In this document: in pieces, positions 1-5,082 of the stretch
How positions within the stretch are numbered: position 1 is the stretch's first letter
How the letters are laid out: every line of letters starts with the position of its first letter
Program-made: the position numbers and the translations under genes
Origin: Caulobacteraceae bacterium
Lineage (GTDB): Bacteria; Pseudomonadota; Alphaproteobacteria; Caulobacterales; Caulobacteraceae
Direction of reading: 5' to 3'
DNA length: 15,484 bases
Assembly: GCA_947456005.1 (NCBI GenBank)
Contig: CANGRP010000026.1
Location: 1 to 15,484, forward strand
Notes under the pieces: generated by a model
Database searches by the model: none
The model's input: only the letters and a program-made list of their open reading frames with translations
Told to the model about the DNA's origin: nothing

Positions 1-318
1 AAGGACGGTCTGGCCGTGCATGCCGACCAGGTCGAGGTCGGACCAGTCGAGGCCGCAGGAGGCCAGGAATGCGGAGCCGGCCGAGAAGTGGATCTCGGCC
101 ACGGCGCGGGATGCGGCGGCGAAGACAGGCGGGTCGGGAGCATCCCGGGGATGGTCCAGGGCGGTCCGGATGGCGTCGCGAAGGAGGGCCCGAAGGGAGT
201 CCGACAAGGGCTCCTCCCCCGCCGGCCCGAAGGCGGTGAGGACCTCTCCGTCCGTCTCCAGGATCGCCATGTCGACGGCGTCCAGCGAGGTGCCGGTCAT
301 GAAGCCCAGGATGCGCAT
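1..318 (-). CDS. anmK: Anhydro-N-acetylmuramic acid kinase, N-terminal part (cut by window edge)
   Basis: The first 106 codons are present; the gene runs off the left edge. AnmK phosphorylates 1,6-anhydro-N-acetylmuramic acid with hydrolytic opening of the anhydro ring, giving MurNAc-6-phosphate in cytoplasmic recycling of peptidoglycan fragments. The start reads MRILGFMTGTSLDAVDMAI, carrying the family's N-terminal nucleotide-binding motif (G-T-S-x-D). The visible part ends in GMHGQTVL, matching the conserved H-G-Q-T segment near residue 100. The start ATG (318-316) is placed by the family N-terminus; no convincing Shine-Dalgarno precedes it, and the nearby ATG at 334-332 is out of frame. 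It is divergent from tyrS. Identity rests on recognised motifs in a fragment, so the C-terminal half is unverified. Confidence 0.88.
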   Translation of the reverse strand, partial: MRILGFMTGTSLDAVDMAILETDGEVLTAFGPAGEEPLSDSLRALLRDAIRTALDHPRDAPDPPVFAAASRAVAEIHFSAGSAFLASCGLDWSDLDLVGMHGQTVL

Positions 319-323
319 GGCGC

Positions 324-352
324 TTGACTGCCATGGCCGCCGGGCCTAGGCC
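324..352 (+). promoter_or_regulatory. Candidate housekeeping promoter for the tyrS leader
   Basis: TTGACTG at 324-330 is followed 14 bases later by CCTAGGCC at 345-352. This resembles the Caulobacter housekeeping consensus TTGACGS-N10-14-GCTANAWC: the -35 is a near match and the -10 only partial. The -10 lies inside a perfect 10-base palindrome, GGCCTAGGCC (343-352). The predicted transcription start, about 7 bases after the -10, falls near 358-359, on the ATG of the small reading frame at 359, so that frame could be translated leaderless. This is inferred from pattern only. Confidence 0.35.
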
Positions 353-358
353 AGCGCC

Positions 359-406
359 ATGTTCGCGACCTTCGCCGAAGCCCGGACCTATTACCGCCGC
401 CCCTGA
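359..406 (+). CDS. Putative 15-aa leader peptide with Tyr-Tyr codons upstream of tyrS
   Basis: A short frame opens with ATG at 359 and reads MFATFAEARTYYRRP before TGA at 404-406. It ends 87 bases before the tyrS start. Codons 11 and 12 (TAT TAC, 389-394) are adjacent tyrosine codons, and two Phe codons occur earlier. A tyrosine-rich peptide just ahead of the gene that charges tRNA-Tyr is the arrangement expected of a translational attenuator, where scarcity of Tyr-tRNA stalls a ribosome. There is only a weak AGG (348-350) as ribosome binding site, but the putative promoter would place the transcript start on the ATG. Frames this short arise by chance, so this is a hypothesis supported by position, codon content and the following hairpins. 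Confidence 0.35.
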   Translation: MFATFAEARTYYRRP

Positions 407-488
407 CGACGGCGTGAGACCCTTCGCGCCGCCTTCCCTGGCCGGCGCGCTCTGGAAACGGCGCTGGCCCTCATGAGCCTCCCGGAGC
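395..488 (+). promoter_or_regulatory. Candidate tyrS attenuator with nested alternative hairpins
   Basis: Five segments can pair in mutually exclusive ways: 395-399 with 410-414 (5 bp); 410-418 with 423-431 (9 bp, two G-U, loop ACCC); 425-431 with 443-449 (7 bp, all G-C); 440-448 with 461-469 (9 bp, one G-U). In addition GCTCTGG (449-455) can pair with CCGGAGC (482-488), which contains the tyrS ribosome binding site GGAG (484-487). Stalling on the Tyr codons at 389-394 would cover the first segment and favour the second pairing. No U-tract follows, so control of translation start is more plausible than termination. In GC-rich DNA such complementarity can be accidental. Confidence 0.3.
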
Positions 489-493
489 CCAGC

Positions 494-1741
494 ATGACCA
501 CCCAAGACGCGTTCAAGTCCGACCTGCTGCGAACCATGCAGGCGCGCGGCTACATCCACCAGGTCACCCATCCGGAGGAACTGGATGCAGCGGCGCAGGC
601 CGGAACGATCACGGGCTACATCGGCTTCGACGCCACGGCGCCGAGCCTGCATGTGGGCAGCCTGATCCAGATCATGATGCTCCGCCGGCTCCAGCAGGCG
701 GGCCACAAGCCCATCGTCCTGATGGGCGGCGGCACGACCAAGGTGGGCGACCCGACAGACAAGGACCAGTCGCGCCCTCTTCTCACCGAGGAGAAGATCC
801 AGGCCAACATCGACAGCATCAAGACGGTGTTCGCCCGCTTCCTGGCGTTTGGCGACGGCCCGACCGACGCGATCATGGTCAATAACGCCGACTGGCTGGA
901 CAAGCTGGGTTACGTTGAGTTTCTGCGGAACTACGGCGTGCATTTCACCATCAATCGGATGCTGACCTTCGACTCGGTCCGGCTGCGCCTGGAGCGCGAG
1001 CAGCCCATGACCTTCCTCGAATTCAACTACATGCTGATGCAGGCGACCGACTTCCTGGAACTGGAACGCAAGCACGGCTGCCAGCTCCAGATGGGCGGGT
1101 CGGACCAGTGGGGGAACATCCTGAACGGGGTGGAGCTGATCCGCCGGGTGGACCAGAAGCAGGCCTTCGGCCTTACGACGCCGCTCCTGGCCACCGCCTC
1201 CGGCCAGAAGATGGGCAAGACCGTCTCCGGCGCGGTCTGGCTGAACGCCGATATGTTGTCGCCCTACGACTACTGGCAGTTCTGGCGGAATACCGAGGAC
1301 GCCGACGTGGCGCGGTTCCTGAAGCTGTTCACCGACCTGCCCCTCGAGGAGATCGCCCGGCTGGAGGCCCTGCCGGGCGCCGGGATCAACGAGGCCAAGA
1401 AGGTGCTGGCGACCGAGGCGACCCGGATGCTGCATGGCGCGGAAGCGGCTGCAGCGGCGGAAGAGGCGGCTCGGGTGGCCTTCGAGGCGGGCGGCCTGTC
1501 GGCCGACATGCCCACCCTGGCCTTGAAAGCCGCCGACCTTGCCGCCACATCCCATAGCGCGCTGATGGTGGCGGCGGGCTTCGCGGCCTCCAATTCGGAG
1601 GCGCGCAAGCAGATCGCCAATGGCGGCTTTCGGATCAATGGCGAGAAGGTCGCCGATCCGCAGGCGAGCGTCGCTCTCAGCGGCGGCGAAGCGGAGTTGA
1701 GGTCCGGCAAGCGCCGGGTCCGGCTGGTGATCGAACCCTGA
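494..1741 (+). CDS. tyrS: Tyrosyl-tRNA synthetase
   Basis: This is a cytoplasmic class I aminoacyl-tRNA synthetase that activates tyrosine with ATP and loads it on tRNA-Tyr; bacterial TyrS acts as a homodimer. The 415-residue product is of normal family length. The HIGH-type signature is HVGS at residues 53-56, after the typical GFDATAPSLHVG context. The tyrosine pocket segment is visible as YMLMQATDF and GGSDQWGNI. The KMSKS loop appears as the variant KMGKT (239-243), which is still functional in this family. A C-terminal S4-like RNA-binding domain occupies roughly the last 65 residues (ARKQIANGGFRINGEKV). I chose ATG 494 because GGAG at 484-487 sits 6 bases ahead and the protein then starts MTTQDAFKSD; an in-frame ATG at 473 lacks such a site. 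bcp follows after 10 bases, implying co-transcription. Confidence 0.97.
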   Translation: MTTQDAFKSDLLRTMQARGYIHQVTHPEELDAAAQAGTITGYIGFDATAPSLHVGSLIQIMMLRRLQQAGHKPIVLMGGGTTKVGDPTDKDQSRPLLTEEKIQANIDSIKTVFARFLAFGDGPTDAIMVNNADWLDKLGYVEFLRNYGVHFTINRMLTFDSVRLRLEREQPMTFLEFNYMLMQATDFLELERKHGCQLQMGGSDQWGNILNGVELIRRVDQKQAFGLTTPLLATASGQKMGKTVSGAVWLNADMLSPYDYWQFWRNTEDADVARFLKLFTDLPLEEIARLEALPGAGINEAKKVLATEATRMLHGAEAAAAAEEAARVAFEAGGLSADMPTLALKAADLAATSHSALMVAAGFAASNSEARKQIANGGFRINGEKVADPQASVALSGGEAELRSGKRRVRLVIEP

Positions 1742-1751
1742 GGAGCGGAAG

Positions 1752-2216
1752 ATGGCGGAACTGGATGCCGGGGCGAAGGCGCCTGAATTCGAAATGGCCG
1801 GTGAGCAGGGCCCAATCCGGCTCTCAGACTTCGCCGGCAAGGCCCTGGTGCTCTATTTCTATCCCAAGGATGACACCTCGGGCTGCACCAAGGAGGCGCA
1901 GGAGTTTTCGGCCCTCGCCGGCGACTTCGCAGCGGCCGGGGTCGCTGTGCTGGGCGTCTCCAAGGACACCGTCGCCAGCCATGGCAAGTTCACCGCCAAG
2001 TACGGACTGGAGGTTCCCCTGGGCTCCGATCCAGAGGGCGCGACCATCGAGGCCTACGGCGCCTGGGTGGAGAAGAGCATGTACGGGCGGAAGTACATGG
2101 GCATCGACCGCTCCACCTTCCTCATCGACGGGGCCGGCGTGATCCGCAGGGTCTGGCGCAAGGTGAAGGTCCCGGGCCACGCCGCGGAGGTGCTGAAGAC
2201 GGCGCAAGCCCTCTGA
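1752..2216 (+). CDS. bcp: Peroxiredoxin, Bcp/PrxQ type, with a single cysteine
   Basis: This is a thiol peroxidase of the AhpC/TSA superfamily that reduces hydrogen peroxide and organic hydroperoxides in the cytoplasm using a reduced thiol donor. The 154-residue product has the peroxidatic signature PKDDTSGCTKEA, with P38, T42 and the peroxidatic Cys45, and the conserved Arg in GIDRSTFLI. Cys45 is the only cysteine: the resolving cysteine found five residues later in E. coli Bcp is absent (KEAQEF here), so this should work by a 1-Cys mechanism needing an external partner. The ribosome binding site AGGAG (1741-1745) overlaps the tyrS stop codon and lies 6 bases before the ATG, so the gene is probably translated from the tyrS transcript. 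Confidence 0.95.
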   Translation: MAELDAGAKAPEFEMAGEQGPIRLSDFAGKALVLYFYPKDDTSGCTKEAQEFSALAGDFAAAGVAVLGVSKDTVASHGKFTAKYGLEVPLGSDPEGATIEAYGAWVEKSMYGRKYMGIDRSTFLIDGAGVIRRVWRKVKVPGHAAEVLKTAQAL

Positions 2217-2310
2217 CCGTCCTGATCCCGACAGCCCGACTGGAGAATCAGCGGGTTGCCAGCGGACCGCTTAACGGACAATAACTTCCACCCCATCGGT
2301 AGACAGCACG
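2217..2310. other. 94-bp gap between bcp and the M23 peptidase gene
   Basis: No clear terminator hairpin was found. A weak promoter-like pair is TTGCCA (2256-2261) with CAATAA (2279-2284), 17 bases apart. TTAAC at 2271-2275 followed by ATAAC at 2281-2285 vaguely resembles a CtrA box (TTAA-N7-TTAA), but two bases of the second half-site do not match. The gap may carry the promoter of the M23-bactofilin pair. Confidence 0.25.
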
Positions 2311-3477
2311 GTGAGCATGACGCGTCTCGCGCAACTCCGAGGCTTAATCCAAGCCCTTTTCCCCGAACGGCACCTCTACCTCCGGTCCGGAGGCGAGATG
2401 AAGGGCGTGGTGCTGACCCCTGCCCGGCAGATGATCTTCGCGGCGATTGGGCTCGGCCTGCTCACCTGGGTGGCGATCTCGTCCATCGCCATCCTGATCG
2501 GCGCGATCACCCAGTCTCGGAGCGACCAGGAACTGGCGCAGATGCAGGCCCGTTCCGAACGTTGGGTCGCCGACCGTGAGGCCCGGCTGAACAGCGCTGT
2601 CGCTCAACTGAACGCGTCGGGCGCCTCCCTGGGCGGTCTGGCGGAGCAGATCGAGAAGCGACACGCAGCCCTCGCCCTGCTCCTGACCGACCTGAAGGGC
2701 GAGCCTGGCGCCATGGCGGCCCTTGCGCCGGCCCTTCGTGGGTCGCCGGACGTGGATGCCGATCCCATTGAGCGGATCGCCACCGTCCAGGCCAACCAGG
2801 AGCGACTGGTGGACGCCGCAGAGGACTATGCGCGGGGTCGGGCGGACAGGCTGCGCCTGGCCTTCCGCCTCGCCGGCCTGGCGCCGTCCAGCTACGCCTC
2901 ATCCGCAGCATCGGGGGGGCCCCTCCTGGAATCCCCTGACCCGCGAGCCCTGGCGGCGGTTCTGGACGTGGATGAGCGTTTCGCCGGCCGCATCCAGCGG
3001 GCGGCGGAGAACCTTTCGGCGGCCAGTGCGCTGTCGGAGACCGCCTCACGGCTGCCCTTCGCACAACCCGCCAAAGGGGCCCGCAAGACCAGCAGCTTTG
3101 GTGTTCGCTTCGATCCGTTCACCGGGCGCCCCGCCTTCCACTCCGGCTTGGACTTCGTTTCGGCCTTCGGCGCCCCGATCCTGACCACAGCGCCGGGTGT
3201 TGTTTCCTTCGCGGGCGTCAGGGCCGGATATGGCAAGACGGTCGAGGTGGACCACGGCCGAGGCTTCAAGACCCGCTATGCGCACCTGTCCGCCCTGGCG
3301 GTCTCACCGGGACAGCGTGTGGCGGTCGGCCAGAGGATCGGTGCCCTCGGGAACACAGGCCGTTCAACCGGGCCGCATCTGCACTACGAGATCTGGCTCA
3401 ATGGCCGGGCCGTGAATCCCTATCGCTTCATCCGCGCAGGTGAACATGTTCAGCAAGCCCGCTCCCAAGCCGGATAA
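2311..3477 (+). CDS. Membrane-anchored M23 family metallopeptidase, bactofilin-associated (LmdC/LdpA-like)
   Basis: This is probably a zinc peptidase that cleaves peptidoglycan cross-bridges in the periplasm. The 388-residue product has a cytoplasmic N-terminus with the segment FPERHLYLRSGGEMKGVVL (17-35), one membrane helix (about 41-64), a periplasmic stretch likely to be coiled coil (about 70-165), and a C-terminal M23 domain (about 260-375). The zinc and catalytic residues are intact: H277 and D281 in FHSGLDF, and H356-x-H358 in PHLHYEIW, so the enzyme looks active rather than degenerate like EnvC/NlpD activators. In related alphaproteobacteria the N-terminal cytoplasmic segment of such enzymes binds bactofilin; the 32-base overlap with the bactofilin gene supports that pairing here. 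The start is either GTG 2311 or ATG 2317 (GGTGA just upstream); the difference is two residues. Confidence 0.9.
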   Translation: MSMTRLAQLRGLIQALFPERHLYLRSGGEMKGVVLTPARQMIFAAIGLGLLTWVAISSIAILIGAITQSRSDQELAQMQARSERWVADREARLNSAVAQLNASGASLGGLAEQIEKRHAALALLLTDLKGEPGAMAALAPALRGSPDVDADPIERIATVQANQERLVDAAEDYARGRADRLRLAFRLAGLAPSSYASSAASGGPLLESPDPRALAAVLDVDERFAGRIQRAAENLSAASALSETASRLPFAQPAKGARKTSSFGVRFDPFTGRPAFHSGLDFVSAFGAPILTTAPGVVSFAGVRAGYGKTVEVDHGRGFKTRYAHLSALAVSPGQRVAVGQRIGALGNTGRSTGPHLHYEIWLNGRAVNPYRFIRAGEHVQQARSQAG

Positions 3478-3907
3478 CCGGCCCCCGGGACTTTCGCCTG
3501 ACCTTCCCACTCCGCCCGGGTCCGGGACCGATGCGTCCCGAAACCGGCCTCGCCCGGCTTCGCTCCTCGCCCAGAACCTTGTGGTCGAGGGGTCGATCCA
3601 GAGCGACAGCGAGGTGCAGATCGATGGCCTGGTCCGGGGCGATGTGCGGGTCGAGAAGCTGGCCATCGGTGAGACGGGCCGCGTCGAAGGTCAGGTCACG
3701 GCGGAAGTCGTCGAGGTCCGGGGACGCGTCGTCGGCGGGATCATGGCCAAGCAGGTGCGGCTGTATGGCGCCGCAAGCGTCGAGGGCGACATCACCGCCG
3801 AACAACTGGCGATCGAGCCCGGAGCCTCATTCGAAGGACGCAGCATCAAGCTCCAGCGGCAGAAGCCGGCGGCCCCCGCCGCCGCGCCTGCGCCTCCCCC
3901 GGGCTGA
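3446..3907 (+). CDS. bacA: Bactofilin (polymer-forming cytoskeletal protein)
   Basis: Bactofilins self-assemble without nucleotide into filaments under the inner membrane and localise cell-wall enzymes; in Caulobacter BacA/BacB recruit a PBP to the stalk base. The 153-residue product has a proline-rich disordered N-terminus (1-33), then a bactofilin right-handed beta-helix (about 35-133) built of short repeats with regular Gly/Val/Ile spacing such as VEGSIQSDSEVQIDGLVRGD and VEGDITAEQLAIEPGASFEG, and an Ala/Pro-rich tail. I chose ATG 3446 over GTG 3440 because AGGTG lies just before it and the protein then begins MFSKPAPKPD, as Caulobacter BacA begins MFSK. It overlaps the end of the M23 gene, so the two are translationally coupled. 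Which paralogue (BacA or BacB) it is cannot be settled; the symbol is by position and N-terminus. Confidence 0.92.
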   Translation: MFSKPAPKPDNRPPGLSPDLPTPPGSGTDASRNRPRPASLLAQNLVVEGSIQSDSEVQIDGLVRGDVRVEKLAIGETGRVEGQVTAEVVEVRGRVVGGIMAKQVRLYGAASVEGDITAEQLAIEPGASFEGRSIKLQRQKPAAPAAAPAPPPG

Positions 3908-3921
3908 TCCACAGGGGGGCC

Positions 3922-5035
3922 TCAGCCCTCCCGCGTGACGCCCACCCGCTGGGCGAGGCTCGCGCCCATGAAGGCGTCGAGGTCGCCGTCGAGCACCCCC
4001 TGGGTGTCCGAGGTCTCCACCTGGGTGCGCAGGTCCTTGACCATCTGATAGGGCTGAAGGACGTACGATCGGATCTGGTGGCCCCAGCCGATGTCGGTCT
4101 TTTGCTCCTGCAGGGCCTGGGCCTCGGCCTCCCGCTTCTGGAGCTCCAGCTCATAGAGCCGCGCGCGAAGCATGCGCCAGGCCTCATCGCGGTTCTGGTG
4201 CTGTGACCGGCCCATCTGGCAAGCCACGACCACGCCGGTCGGGACATGGGTCAGGCGAACGGCGGAATCCGTCTTGTTGATGTGCTGGCCGCCGGCCCCC
4301 GAGGCCCTGTAGGTATCGGTCCGGACGTCTGAGGGATTGATGTCGATGACAATGGTGTCGTCGACCACCGGATAGACCCAGACCGAGGCGAAGCTGGTGT
4401 GACGTTTCGCGGCCGCGTCGAAGGGCGAGATACGCACCAGGCGATGGACCCCGGCCTCAGTCTTCAGCCAACCGTAGGCGTTGGGACCCTTGATCTGGAT
4501 GGTCACCGACTTGATCCCCGCCTGTTCGCCGGGGGTCTCTTCCAGGAACTCCACACTCAGGCCGTGGGCGTTGGCCCAGCGCGTGTACATGCGCAGGAGC
4601 ATTCCGGCCCAGTCGCAGGACTCCGTTCCGCCAGCGCCGGAATTGACCTCAAGGAAGGCGTCGTTGCCGTCCGCCTCGCCGGAGAGCAGGGCCTCGAGTT
4701 CGGCGCGGCCCGCCCGCTCGCGGATGGCCTTCAGCTGGCCTCGGGCCTCCTCCAGGCTGGCTTCATCGCCCTCCTCGTCGGCGAGTTCAGCATATCCGAT
4801 CGCGTCCGCAAGGTCCCGCTCAAGGGCGGTGACGGCGTCTACTGACGCCGCTAGGCGCGAGCGCTCCCGGCTGACAGCCTGGGCCTCGTCGGGTCGGTCC
4901 CACAGGGTGGGATCCTCGACCCGGGCGTTCAGTTCATGCAGTTTCCGAAGCGCGACATCCCAGTCAAAGTCGCCTCCTGAGCAGCGCGATCGACTGCTCG
5001 ATGTCGGCCTTGGCAGCCTCGACATCCGCTCTCAT
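3922..5035 (-). CDS. prfB: Peptide chain release factor 2, expressed by +1 programmed frameshift
   Basis: RF2 recognises UGA and UAA in the ribosomal A site and triggers peptide release. The gene is in two frames. Frame one starts at ATG 5035 (AGGAGT at 5047-5042, 6 bases ahead), encodes 23 codons beginning MRADVEAAKADIEQSIALL, and stops at TGA 4966-4964. Translation continues in the +1 frame from GAC (4965-4963) as DWDVALRKLHELNARVEDP, giving a protein of about 370 residues, normal for RF2. The stop-codon reading tripeptide SPF (HRLVRISPFDAAAKRH) and the catalytic GGQ (ASGAGGQHINKTDSAVR) are present. The longest single frame, starting at 5025, has an artificial N-terminus. It lies 47 bases after PBP1A and converges on the bactofilin gene with a 14-base gap. 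Control is autogenous: low RF2 favours the frameshift. Confidence 0.96.
4963..4978 (-). promoter_or_regulatory. RF2 programmed +1 frameshift site
   Basis: On the minus strand the sequence reads AGGAGG (4978-4973), CGA, CTT (4969-4967), TGA (4966-4964), C (4963). This matches the classical prfB recoding signal: an internal Shine-Dalgarno 3 bases before the slippery CUU codon, an in-frame UGA at codon 24, and C as the base after the stop, which weakens termination. The E. coli site has the same spacing with AGGGGG and UAU. The upstream frame encodes the normal RF2 N-terminus and the downstream frame continues it exactly, so this is not a sequencing error. Confidence 0.96.
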
Positions 5036-5082
5036 GGGATCACTCCTGAAACTCGGCGGGCGGGAGTAGCGCGGACCACGCC

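Noticed and set aside
2271..2285. A CtrA-like box (TTAAC and ATAAC) before the M23 gene
   Set aside because: Two mismatches in the second half-site; not enough to claim cell-cycle control.
3908..3921. A bidirectional terminator between the convergent bactofilin and prfB genes
   Set aside because: The 14-base gap is too short and shows no inverted repeat.
4964..4966. In-frame TGA in prfB as a disabling mutation or sequencing error
   Set aside because: The flanking internal Shine-Dalgarno, CTT slip codon, following C and exact RF2 continuation in +1 identify programmed frameshifting.
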